Below are positions 10,374-20,989 of a stretch of DNA of 64,000 bases, piece after piece. Below the pieces are notes generated by a model that was given only the letters and a program-made list of their open reading frames with translations, was not told the origin of the DNA and did no database searches. Numbering within the stretch: position 1 is the first letter of the stretch; every line of letters starts with the position of its first letter. A program made the translations under genes and the position numbers. The stretch spans positions 124,001-188,000 of the forward strand of contig WION01000061.1 of the NCBI GenBank assembly GCA_015039365.1, written 5' to 3'. The stretch comes from Amanita rubescens (Eukaryota > Basidiomycota > Agaricomycetes > Agaricales > Amanitaceae).

Positions 10374-11244
10374 CGAGATTGAAGAGTATACGTGCTTGTT
10401 CTCAATGATAAACCGGGAGTGGTTAAAGCTGAGAAGCGTCACTGAGCTAACTGAGCTGCGGGTACTACTAGGCTGTACCTGCTTTGAGTTATTAAGTGTT
10501 GAAACGAAATTGCGTAGTGTCACTTGTTCGTATTATGAGATTGCAACTGGATGAAGTTCAGTTGTGTTTTGTGACACAAGCATAGCAAAAACACGCCTGG
10601 GTTCCACGCAGATTTACGTACGATGCACCGTAAGCGTTATAGGCTGCACTGATCGACGGAACTGGGCGCCGTTAAAGTTAACTAGTTTTGAAAGATACGG
10701 TAAGAGGTATATACAAAAGAATTTGCAGTACGTACCTGAGGATTGGGCAAACTTGTAGCGAACGCTATTATCGAGTAAAAGATCAATCTGCGTATAATCT
10801 TTTTGACGGCGATGCTTATTTGTTCTTAACAAATAGAATAAATACTTCATTATATAGTAACGCGGCTGGACGAAGATAAACTGCTAAGTGTATAGTTTTT
10901 AGCTTATACAATTTTCTACAACAATTGTCTACTGTCGGAGCTTTGATAGTTGCAGCTGTCATTATCAAGGATGTGGAAGATGGTACTTGTCTTGTAATAT
11001 TAGGCGAAAGGCGCACAGAGGCGCGTAAGGGCATAGAGGGCCGTAGGGGCACTCCAAGTAGTCGTAAGAGACGCCGGAGGGCGGGATTACGTGCAGAGGG
11101 TTCAGGACAGTTGTAGGCGAATCTCTGGTTGCAGAGCATGTCGAGTACGCTGGGTTGATGGGGGTAGCTCCGAGTAAGCGGAGGTGATTGATCGAGCCTA
11201 AGGCAATTGTCAGTCAATCTTGTTGAAAAACTAAAGCTGAAGAG
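10374..11244. other. Intergenic; minisatellite fragment, no gene recognised
   Basis: Upstream of the dioxygenase gene I see no coding signal. About 10990-11115 contains G-rich units of the same family as the 12-13.5 kb minisatellite (GGCGTAAGGG and GGAGGGCGGGATT-type words). Open frames here are short, overlap on both strands and lack any family resemblance. Confidence 0.5.
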
Positions 11245-12165
11245 AAACGTACCGATTCTCGACATATCCATATCAATCTCAAGCACCTGCACTGCCATGA
11301 CCCTCTCCAACGACTCCTATACGAGGAAAAACTGCCAGTAGTGGAGGTACTCCGTAGCTTGCTCTTCAGGTTTGGATATACTGGCGAGCTTGGTGGGGAG
11401 CATGTCTAACACACTTTGTGCGAGCTTGAGGCGACCAGAGGCTGTCGCAAGTTAGAAATGCAACATTACAATCAAGGTACAGACACTCTTACTGGGGGGG
11501 AAGCGTAGAACGACGCAAGCCTGGAGATGGGAGCAGGCCTTTGGTTGATGTTGGTGGAAGCTGGCAGGAATAAGACTTTGAAGGTGGGACAGGAAAAGTA
11601 ACGAACCTCAAAAGCCTTATCCAGAGACTGTTCCGCAGCAACAACCGCAACACGATTTACATCCAATCCGCGTTCGCGCGCTCGCAGCAACGCTCGTTTA
11701 CCTTCTTCAATCGAGTCTCCTCCATCCACTCCATCAATTCTCATATCTTCAACGAGCATGTCAATATATTATCTTTAAAAGAAACAAATGCAACTCACCC
11801 ATACCCACTTCCAATCTAAGAGAGACAAGGAACAGAGCATACCGCTCGACAGCGTTAGATGCCGTTCACCTGCATCCTGCACCACCGTCATCAATAACTA
11901 TCGTATACTCAACAAAAAACCACATACCTCTAGCACCCTCAAATACGCCTCCAACGCGGTCTGCACAGCTCCAACCGGCACCGAAACATCAAGCAACCCA
12001 AAGTACAAACTCAAATGCAACAAAGCGGAACGTCTTCTTCCATTCCAGGACCGTACACCCCATCGTTGAGTCCGCCAGCGAATACGTCAAGTAAAGTACT
12101 CGTTCGGCCAAGCATAATACGGAGTTGGGAAAAGCGAAAGGCCCGAGGACCGGACAAAGTGCGGA
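11245..12165 (-). pseudogene. Decayed Nup84/Nup107-type nucleoporin fragment
   Basis: Several minus-strand segments read like consecutive parts of the Nup84/Nup107 scaffold nucleoporin of the Y-complex. They are an upstream LGRTSTLLDVFAGGL segment (about 12090-12140), a GLLDVSVPVGAVQTALEAYL segment (about 11940-12000), NAVERYALFLVSLRLEVG (about 11790-11850), RALLRARERGLDVNRVAVV (about 11640-11715), and QATEYLHYWQFF then ESLERVMAVQVLEI (about 11270-11390). They are in the right order but in different frames. An in-frame TAG separates the last two, one segment boundary lacks a proper donor, and the copy is bounded by minisatellite. It is therefore a broken partial copy, not a gene. Family assignment rests on remembered family character, without alignment. 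Confidence 0.6.
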
Positions 12166-13556
12166 GGGAAATGGCGGGGTTGCAGGGAGGCATAGGCGTT
12201 GTGAAAGGCGTTGGAGGGCGGGATTGGGCGCAGAAGGCTGTAGAGGGGTCTCAGGCAGGCGTTGAGGGATTCCGCTTCGTTGTAAGAGGTACCGGTGGTC
12301 GGGATTGGCTTGTAAAAGCCAGTGATTGGGCAAAGAGGGGCTACTGTGGGCGTAGAGGGGTTCAGCGAAGTTGTGAGAGGTATCAGTGGGCGCGATTAGG
12401 CACGTCGGGGTGTAGATGCGTTATAGATGGTCTTAAATAGGTTTTGCATGAAGGAATTGGATACGGATGGGTATAGACGGGTCATGGGTGCGCTGGCGAG
12501 TGTTGAGGTGCTCCGTGCGGTTGTAAGCGGCGTCAGCGACCCGGATTGGTCTCGGAGTAAATGTCTGGGCAGCAGGCTCATCAGTATACGATTCATCGTT
12601 GGACATTCAACAACTTCTCACCGTTCACATTCCTCATGAGTTGGAAAGTTGTTGTTCAAACCCGTTGAAGAGGCGCTGGAGGGCCGGATTTGGTGCAGAA
12701 GGATGTTCAGGGGTTATAGACAAGTGCGGGGGCGTTCCGTATGGTTGTAAGAGGCGCCAGTGGGTGCGGCAGGGTCTAGAGGGGCGTAAGGGCACTCCGT
12801 GTATTGCGAGAGGCGCTGGAATGGGAGGGATTGCGTGCGGAGGGATGCGCAGGGGTTAAAAACGGCACAGGCACTCTGCGTGGTTATAAGAGACGCTGAA
12901 AAACAGGATTGGGCAGGGAATGGCGTTGGTTGGTCACAGGCAGGCGTAAGTGCTCCGTGCGCTAGTGGGCGATATTGGGTGCAAAAGGGTTTAGAGCGAG
13001 TATGGGTACTCTGCGCTGTTGTGAGAGTCGCTTGTGAGCGGGATTGCGTGCGGAGGGAAATGGCGGGTTGCAGCGAGGCATAGGCGTTGCGAAAGCCGTT
13101 AGAGGGCGGGATTGGGCGCAGAAGGCTGTAGAGGGGTCTCAGGCAGGCGTTGAGGGATTCCGCTTCGTTGTAGGAGGTACCAGTGGTCGGGATTGGCTTG
13201 TAAGAGCCAGTGATTGGGCAAAGAGGGGCTACTGTGGGCGTAGAGGGGTTCCGCGAAGTTGCGAGAGGCATCGGTGGGCGCGATAGGCACGTCGGGATGT
13301 AGATGTGTTATAGATGGTCTTAAACGGGTTTTGCACGAAGGAATCAGATACGGATGGGTATAGACGGGTCCTGGGTGCTCTGGCGAGTGTTGAGGGCCGA
13401 GGTGCTCCGTGCGGTTGTAAGCAGCGTCAGCGAACGTCTCGGAGTAAATGTCAGGGCAGCAGGCTCATCAGTATACGATTCATCGTTGGACAATCGACAA
13501 CTTCTCATCATTCGCATTCGTCATGAGTTGGAAAGTTGTTGTTCAAGCCCGTTGAT
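12160..13556. repeat. Duplicated ~500-bp block within a degenerate ~70-bp minisatellite
   Basis: Block 12160-12661 is repeated at about 13048-13556 with small differences, an offset of about 888 bp. Between and within the blocks run degenerate G-rich units of about 55-80 bp, with words such as GAGGCGCTGGAGGG, GGGATTGGGTGCAGAAGG and GGGCGTAAGGGCACTCCGTG. Related units occur at 10990-11115 and about 8080-8270. Long open frames on both strands are a by-product of the low-stop composition. Confidence 0.8.
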
Positions 13557-13885
13557 ACGTAAAATTTGCACGCATTAGCAGCAGCCGCTGTTATTGGATT
13601 AGCGTGGGCTATGTGAGGCAAAAAGAGACTCACTAGAGGCTTTATTTTCTAGACGGGTGGGTTACATTGATATCGTCCTTAGGCGCGCAATGTGTGGATT
13701 AGTCATCAGTTTGGCATTATTTGCGATGTTAAATTTTGACGAGCGTTGTTCTTTCTTGCTGCTCTCATCATGCGATAAGCTCCTCGTCTGGCCACTCGTC
13801 CGGCCACTCAGAGCGCTGTTCATCGCGGCTATACTTTGCTTCCTCAACTGGCCATTGGGGTAGCAATTGGCCTTCGTCCCGGACC
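13557..13885. other. Unassigned sequence
   Basis: No gene, RNA or repeat recognised. The short open frames have no recognisable relatives. Confidence 0.4.
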
Positions 13886-14085
13886 CTAGCGCGCGATGCG
13901 AACATCGCCGGTCGCGTTTCTATACGTCGATGGGAACCCTTGCGCGCGATGCGAACATCGCCGGTTGCCTATATACGTTTACGCAACCCTCGCGCGCGAT
14001 GCGAACATCGCCGGTTGTCGTTTTATCGGTTGCCTATATACATTTACGCAACCCTTGTGCGCGATGCGAACATCGCCGGTTGTCG
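13886..14085. repeat. Four regularly spaced hairpins (GCGATG-CGAA-CATCGC)
   Basis: A 22-bp core, GCGCGATGCGAACATCGCCGGT, occurs four times with hairpin starts near 13893, 13947, 13997 and 14061. The centre is a perfect 6-bp stem, GCGATG/CATCGC, with a CGAA loop. Spacers of about 30-45 bp share only parts (TGCCTATATAC-TTTACGCAACC, TTGTCGTTTTAT). The last copy has TGTGCG for CGCGCG outside the stem, while all four stems are intact. Confidence 0.9.
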
Positions 14086-14769
14086 TTTTATTAACCTCCT
14101 TTTTATAAGATCACGACGCTTTCAAGCTGGATCCAATTGCAGGTAAGCTTTTTTACAATCTATTCTATCTAGAATTGAATCTTAAATTCCTTCCTATAAA
14201 GCATTGCGTTACAAGGAAGACCTGGACGGTGGAATTACGACCGTTATATAGATTTCTTTTTACATTTACCCCATTCCTTCCCGCTCCGGAGCTTGGATCT
14301 TGCTTTTTCAATAGTTATAGATAGACCTTTTTATTTTGTAAATGGAATACGGACTTAGTTTCTGAGGAAAAAAGAAAAAAGAGCGAGCAGGATTTTTTTT
14401 GCTGTCTGAGTTTAGGGCCGGTCAAATCCTACCAAGCCACGTGCTACTTTCTGATTTCAGTAACGCCGTTTTCCACATATCTTCTCCATTGCTACTAGCA
14501 TTCGTCTGACGCCCTTAGCTAAATCCTTTCAAATGAAATAGGATGAGCAAACATTGCGCGAAGAAGGCGCTTGAAGAAATTGCAAGCGTCGTACTAGATT
14601 TCAATAGCAATCCGAGAACGATGCAACGCGGGAGGCAATTTACTAGGTGCGTACTGCAGTCGAGCAACGAGGAGGACCTACTAGCGCCCGCTTTTCAGAA
14701 AGGCAGCGCACATCCGATCTCTTGCTCGCCCAGACAACTCCCGCATTCACGCCAGCCTCTCACCGCATG
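14086..14769. other. Unassigned sequence
   Basis: A/T-rich to mixed sequence without a recognisable gene. A run of purines lies near 14370-14390. I see no splice-consistent coding path. Confidence 0.4.
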
Positions 14770-15560
14770 CGCACGTCGCTGTTGAAGAACGTACGTCGTC
14801 CTTGCTTTATTATAGTAATAATGACTCAACTGTTGCATTTGCGCGTCACTGCACGACTCCCGCCGGCACAGCAGCCCAAACCTCTACTCCTGCTTCCGCA
14901 AGTACCCTCGCTGCCACGCGACTTCTGCATTTGCGCAACAACGCCTGGCGCCTCATTGTCGAAACTTACATCGTTCGTCCCTTTCTTTTTCTTTCTTTCT
15001 AGATAATAACGGTGCTTTTGCATTCGCCTTCTCACTGCACGTCTCCCAAGATCAGCATCTCCCAAGCAAGCCCCGAATCTCCCAACTTCATACGGGCACG
15101 CCCGCTGCCTCCCAAAACCTGCGCCCTTGCAGCACGCCCGCCACCTCATTGTTGAAAAGTACGTCGCTCGTACTGTTTTATTTTTATTTTTCTTAATGAC
15201 CGTACTCTTGCATCGGTCGCATTACCCACATAACTGCCCCACGCATGCAACTTTCAAGTCTGCCCTGCGATCTCCGCTGCCATTTTAACCGATTGTCATA
15301 CCCATATTGCAACACGACTTCCGGATCAGCTATCTTAACCAACCCCCGCACTGACCCAAAAACCTCCACCGCCGCAACCTTGCTCTGCAATCGCATGCCA
15401 CCGCGCAACTCCAGCACCCCCGCAGCAACTCCCACTGCTTCAAAATTGTCGTCCGTACCTTTTTGTTTGTTTGTTGCTAACTAACGATCCCGTCCTTGCA
15501 TTCGCTGCGTTATCGCGCGACTCCTGCACCCTTTGTCCAACCTCTCGAATCTAGGCTATT
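14770..15560. repeat. Degenerate ~180-290 bp tandem repeat, four units
   Basis: Four units share two landmarks. The first is a word like TTGTTGAAAAGTACGTCGCTCGT (near 14775, 14958, 15150 and 15440), followed by a T-rich stretch. The second is CTTGCATTCGC...CACTGCACGACTCCCGC (near 14835, 15020, 15210 and 15500). The sequence between is C-rich and diverged. No coding function is inferred. Confidence 0.65.
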
Positions 15561-15838
15561 AAAAGTTTCTGCTGAATTAACCATATTCTTATGCATAGCG
15601 TAACAAGTCGTTTCTACAGGAGTACTTCCATCTTACGCAACCAGATACGGGGGCATGCGAATGATTTAACTAACTTTACACCAACATTTCCAATCCAGTA
15701 AATAGTGTATAGTCCGGGTTCCATAAGTTTCAAGCTAATTTACCTATCAAAAGTAACAATTCCTATTGACAATACTAGTACACCGTATTCAAAGGGGATC
15801 ATCGGAAATAAGCACTACAAATCATTGAGCAATCTTCG

Positions 15839-18272
15839 TTACATTTGTTCACTGAGAAATTCCAGTTTTCCGCGATTCAAGTTTCCCAGTGCAAGAACGA
15901 ACAAAACGTTGAGACTAATCACCGTATATCCATGCCAAGCTGAATTTCCAGCACGATAGAGATAGCAACCGACGGTATAACCAACTGTAGCCAGCGTCTC
16001 CGGCGGCAAATCCGACCTTCCTTGTTCGTATAAAGGAAGGCGACTGAGGTTGGCCAGATCGTCAGCTGTGAATGCAAATTCGCTATTCCCTCGAACGTCA
16101 TAAATCGGAACTGCGTAGCGTTATAAGTAAGTAACTAGTAAAATTAACTAGATTCTTACCCTCATCTGTGAAGTTCAAAGTCGAAGGGAATGATAAAGGC
16201 GGCGGCTTCTTAAAGTTAATGACTTTGCGACCGCGGTTGTTCTTGGGTGGTGTAGAACCAGGAGCTATTGATAATAAAAAACATTAATCAGAGATACCCG
16301 GTAGTAAACAAACTTACACGTTACTCCCGTAAACCCAGTACCTCCAACAAAGTTTTCTCCACGTGTCACGAATACCAAGTTTCCATCCGAAAGCTGACCT
16401 ACGTAATTATCTATATCTAACGCACCGCCAATAAAGGCACCAGCTCTCTCATATTCTACACCAAAGGGACATAATAAAATCTGTTTAATTTTATAATTCC
16501 CACTGGTTAAACTGTTTCCCGGGGTGATAAGTTGGCAGTAGCTCACGACACCTGTGGTAAGAAAAACAGCAGATTGCTTTTTGAAACCAGCATTTGCCAA
16601 TACGACGCGGTCGGCCTCTCGTTGAACCGTAGATAAAGGGGCACGAGATGGATTGACAAAGGGTAAACTTTCGGCGAAACGAACAGCCGACCTTAATCGC
16701 CTGTAACCAGAATAGTTAACAAAGTAGCAAAACAATCGAAACCATAAGTCGAAACACGCCTTAGTACGTATTGATCAAGCTCTGTCTCCAATGCTCCCCA
16801 GACAAGGGAATATTCCTCTGTAGCATGAGGACCTTTGAAGAAAGATTGCATTTCTTTATACCTGTATAAACGAATCCAATTAAGTATCATAAGTTAAAAT
16901 TTAGAAACAGCACGTACGGTAGTTCTGGTAAGTTAATATAATCAGCTCGTAATTTCGGATCTTGCTTCTCCAATGGCATCAAGTCCGTTATGACAGGTTC
17001 AACTTCTGCTTGATTATCATAATCAGAATCAGCAGGAACATCCATCTCCTGAGGATAAAGTTTTCTAAAATATAAATACCATTACTATATGCGCTAATAG
17101 AGAGTTAAGCCAACTGGAGAACGTACGCGCTACGAGAGGGTTTATCCGAAAAAGGAGCTTTCTTGAGCTGCATTGGATCCTCAGAATGCTTCTGTATAAG
17201 GAACGGGACGCGATAACCTACTTTGCCGCCATCGGCAGGTGTTTTCAATCCTTTCGGCTCTTCATCAAAAACATGAGAATCCCTGTATTTCTATATCCAA
17301 CAATTAGTACGCTTCTAGTTTTCTACAAGTAAGATAGAATATTTACCTTGCCTTTGGATGGCGTTTTGGGCTCTTCGTCGATTTGCTCTTCCGATAATAC
17401 CTCAACCTTCTTCCCTTTGAATAGTACCTTTGGCGTTGGGGGCTCATCGTCAACTTGCTGATCATGCGTTTCAACCCTCTTTGAAGTAGCGACGTTGTCG
17501 GAATCGGAGTCATTTGAATTATCTACGATTTCAATATACTTCTTCTTTGAAATGCGTCGCCGAATAACCGCCTTCTTATCTTTCCTGCTTGAAGCTTTTG
17601 CATCGTCAGAGAGCCTAATATATGGGAAATTATTACTTAAAATGATAGAGTTTGATATTATGCTTACGATTCGTCATCTGGTTCTTCAGCGTTTGCCATA
17701 TACACAATCTTCTCAGAGGGTTTCGAACTAAAACAATGTATTGAGGATTACGCAAACACGAAGCAAAGATAAGAAAAGTAAAACTCACACTCGTTTACTA
17801 TCAGCTGCTTGTTTCGCACTATCGTCATTTACAAGATGCTTGTCGCGTTTACTAGGCTTAGGTGAAACCGGCCAAGGACTAAGCGCACGCTGTTTTTTCT
17901 GAGCATGACTGAGTTCCTCATTCCTAGAAAGATAATATTATCAAAAATTGAAAAGAGGAACTTATACGCTGCTTACGACGAATCCTGTCTAACTTCCACT
18001 TCAACATCCTCTTCTTTTATCTTGCGTTTCAGTGTAGGTTTAGGCTTTGGTCTATAATATTGATAATGAATCAACGCACAGCGCAAGAAGAAAAAAAGGC
18101 TATACCGAAACTTAGATTTAGAAGTAGATGGTAAATCTTCTGAATCAGAGTTTTCGACAATATCAGCCAACTGAACGGATTTCTTCCCAGGCTTGCTGAA
18201 AGCATATTCAGCGCACTAGATAGTAGAAGCTTGACATATAGAATACCTAGCTTTCGAAGACGAGGATCGCAT
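15839..18272 (-). CDS. Multi-exon protein of unknown function (about 12 exons, ~620 aa)
   Basis: A consistent minus-strand splice path starts at ATG 18272: 18272-18247, 18195-18106, 18051-17977, 17923-17789, 17727-17668, 17614-17347, 17290-17127, 17064-16918, 16861-about 16695, about 16695-16318, 16264-16161 and 16110-15839 (stop TAA). Introns are about 50-65 nt with GTRAGT/GTAYGT donors. The first ~270 residues are low-complexity, alternating acidic and Lys/Arg-rich, with nuclear-protein character. A more conserved-looking half follows, with YSLVWGALETELDQYVLRR, FVNPSRAPLSTVQREADRVV and LPPETLATVGYTVGCYL, ending in a hydrophobic VISLNVLFVLALGN. This resembles large Agaricomycete-only families of unknown role. 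At the ninth/tenth exon join (about 16695) the frames do not meet through any normal-sized intron, so there may be a frameshift. No function is assigned. Confidence 0.65.
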
Positions 18273-18429
18273 CTTTGTAGATCAACAATTAAAGTTGATA
18301 GAGATGGCGGAAAGAATGAAATGATACGAAGGGAGCGAAGCTGCTGTAGCCTGTGCGAATGATTGAAGGGAAAATACGCAACGAGGATAGACTCGTATTA
18401 TATATGCTCAATTATACAAAATTCACAGA

Positions 18430-19400
18430 ATTGGATATAGTAACTCCGGTGGTTTGTGAGAGAAGAGAAACGCATCAGGTATGGCATGAAAATGCAGCCG
18501 GTATATTTTATGAACATACTGTTATACATCTTGACAGCGATGATGCAATACCCTGACCATTCATGACGCCTCAAGAGAGAAAAGAAACATAACAAGTATA
18601 GCATGAAAATGCAGTCGGTGTTTTTTACGAACATGCTGTTTCGCATTTTAAAATAAAGGTGCAACAAGTGCCCAACAATGCATAAGAAGTATAGTATAAA
18701 AATGCAATCGGCGTATTTTATGAACATACTGTTACACATCTTGACAATAAAGATAAAGAACCCTGACTATTCCCAATGGCTTAAGAGAGAGAGAAAACGT
18801 AATAAGTATAGCATGAAAATGCAGTGGGTGGCAGGCGTATTTTTATGACAATACTGTTATGCATTTTGAAATAAAATTACAACTGGATCCTGATAATAAA
18901 GTGCAAAGCAGTGCGGTGAGTCCCAACCATTCATAGCCCGTCAAGAAAGAAGAGAGTGAACGCATAAGCATATAGCATGAAAAATTGAAAATGCAGTTGG
19001 GGTATTTTAAGAACATACCGTTGTTACAGATTTCTCCAACTCGTGATGAAACGCCAAGCAGTAATGTAACCATTCTTGGGAACTCAAACACAAAGCAGCG
19101 CCACAGAGGCTCAAGAGAGAAGAGAAACATAGTAAGTATAGTATGAGAATACAATGTTTGACGTTTTTTACGAACATACGGATACGCATCTTGAATTCAA
19201 ATGCAACTTGTGACAGCGAGCAGCTGACAAGCGCCCTGAGGGATTAGTAGCAAAGTTAGGTACGGATCCTATCTTGTGGGATTTGTGGAATTAGTATAAT
19301 AAGTGACCGATGACCCTACCAATTCAAAGTGGCTCCAGAGCGAAGAGAAACGTTGTAAGTATAGTATGAAAATGCGGATCATCCGGATCTGCATTTTTAC
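18430..19400. repeat. Degenerate ~95-220 bp tandem repeat, seven units
   Basis: The word AGTATAGCATGAAAATGCAGTCGG and variants recurs near 18476, 18595, 18688, 18806, 18970, 19136 and 19358. In most units it is followed by TTTTACGAACATACTGTTA and later by CTCAAGAGAGAAGAGAAACGTAA. Unit length varies because of internal deletions. Minus-strand open frames such as 18398-18739 repeat a CIFMLYLLCF-type motif only because they translate this repeat. Confidence 0.8.
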
Positions 19401-19780
19401 GACATGGTACGTTACTACGTATGTCAAATAAGGGACGATTGCGCCAATGATGGGCAGATTGCGTTGGTGCTTATCAATAGTCAGATGAAAGCGCCGTGTA
19501 ATCCCCTGAATACAAAATGCAATAAGGGCATGAATCGTCCAAAGCCATCTGCCCTCTCAGTTCTTGCCTTTTTGTGCGCTTGCCATCTATTTTCTCAGTG
19601 CTCACCATCTATTTGCCAAGGGCCGTTCATCGCTGTCTACTCTCTCTGAGTGCTTGCTATCTACTTTTGCCCAGGATTTGCCTGCAACTTTCACCTTCAA
19701 TCTGTTCTCCCAATGCAAGGAATGCAAGATGTATACGATATTATAGGCGCTAGTAAGTAAACGTACTTTAACCAAAATGC

Positions 19781-20989
19781 ATGCTACAACAATACCTAGG
19801 CAGCCGTATCGAGCAAATCGCTAGTGAAAGATCGCAATTTCGCCGTGCTGGAATTCAATTAGCTGAATTAACAAAGGTGAAATATATGAATTTTGCAGTG
19901 TAAAACATATGCTAATATTTTGGAACATTCAAAGCGACCAGATTGGACAACCTCTTATCGCATATATCAATCAAATAATGCCAGTGGCACTCGGCATATT
20001 GTCCATGCTAAGAAGGATCTTGAACTTATTGACCCTGCTGAGATTGAAGAAGTTGTCATCAGTCTTCAGGGAGTTCTATGGAAGCACGATCTTCCCCCAT
20101 TCTCCCAGAAAGTCGTGTAAGCACATATTTACAACGTCAGTTATCATTAGTATTCAATTTATCAAGGATGAGATCCCCGAACAGGATAAGATTTTTACGA
20201 CAAAGTGTAACTCTCACAGGATTTGGAACCCCAACCTTTGAACATGGTATCAAAAGTCTAATGGAAGTGCATGCTTTGTTCGGTCGCTATCTCCCAGAAA
20301 ACAAACTGGGCGAATGCACTGCTATCGACAAATGCAATAATAAGTTCTTAGGTATACACCTAAGTAATCGCTACTTCACTACCCTGCATGATGCGCCGGA
20401 CGCTCCCCACATTCCATTCGCTGAAGGCATTGATCCTTATGGATATCTGGCGGATCTAGCAAAGGGTCCATATTTCCATAGTGAGCAGAACGTTGTTAAG
20501 TATAATAACCGGTATATTGATCCCAAAGGGATAATCAAGTAAGTGATCCGAAAAATGCAACAACTTCTAAACTAATTGAATTGAATAGATATGAAGAAAT
20601 ACCGCCTGTCAGATTTCGAGTTGGTGACATTGTGGAAGTGAAAGCGACGCTGATGGTGATACCACTGAAAGGAGGCGAATTTAAATTAATCGCTGTCCTA
20701 CGTAGCCTTACGTTATGGGATGCGCAATTTACACAGGTATCTTTTTGATTCACCATAACAACTAATAATTGTTATCTAATGCAAATCGTAGATCGCACAG
20801 CTTGCTATGCACAGCCGCATTAAAAAGCTAATGATGCCAACCAGCTCACCCCTCAAACGAAACATTGGTTATGATGAAGATGATGCAGAAGCTGAAGTTG
20901 AACAAAACAAACATAAGAATACAGAAACTGGCCAATCAAATGCGCAAGAGGCAGATGTGATTATGCAGGAGAATGATCAACCCGTATGA
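19781..20989 (+). pseudogene. Damaged multi-exon gene of unknown function (Agaricomycete-type family)
   Basis: A plus-strand path begins at ATG 19781 (MLQQYLGSRIEQIASERSQF). It continues with CKTYANILEHSKRPDWTTSY, IDPAEIEEVVISLQGVLWKH, LTGFGTPTFEHG, VHALFGRYLPENKLGECT, HLSNRYFTTLHDAPD, FRVGDIVEVKATLMVIPLKG and an acidic tail, stopping at 20989. The last two joins use normal introns (20540-20587 and 20739-20792, approximate). Two faults are visible. The first join would need an intron of only 22 nt (19873-19894, approximate), and the frame breaks at a T5 run at 20192-20196, where one base too many or two too few are present. The product resembles a widespread Agaricomycete protein family without known function. 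It is probably a recent pseudogene or carries a sequencing error. Confidence 0.6.

Noticed and set aside
12011..12440. Long overlapping frames on both strands of the 12-13.3 kb minisatellite
   Set aside because: They translate the repeat unit and are duplicated along with it; only the Nup-like piece at the left edge has protein-family character.
13886..14085. CRISPR array
   Set aside because: Repeat-spacer look, but only four units, spacers are themselves similar, the setting is eukaryotic, and there are no cas genes.
18398..18739. Cys/Leu-rich minus-strand frame with repeated CIFMLYLLCF motif
   Set aside because: The periodicity equals the DNA tandem repeat, and the frame is broken in other units.
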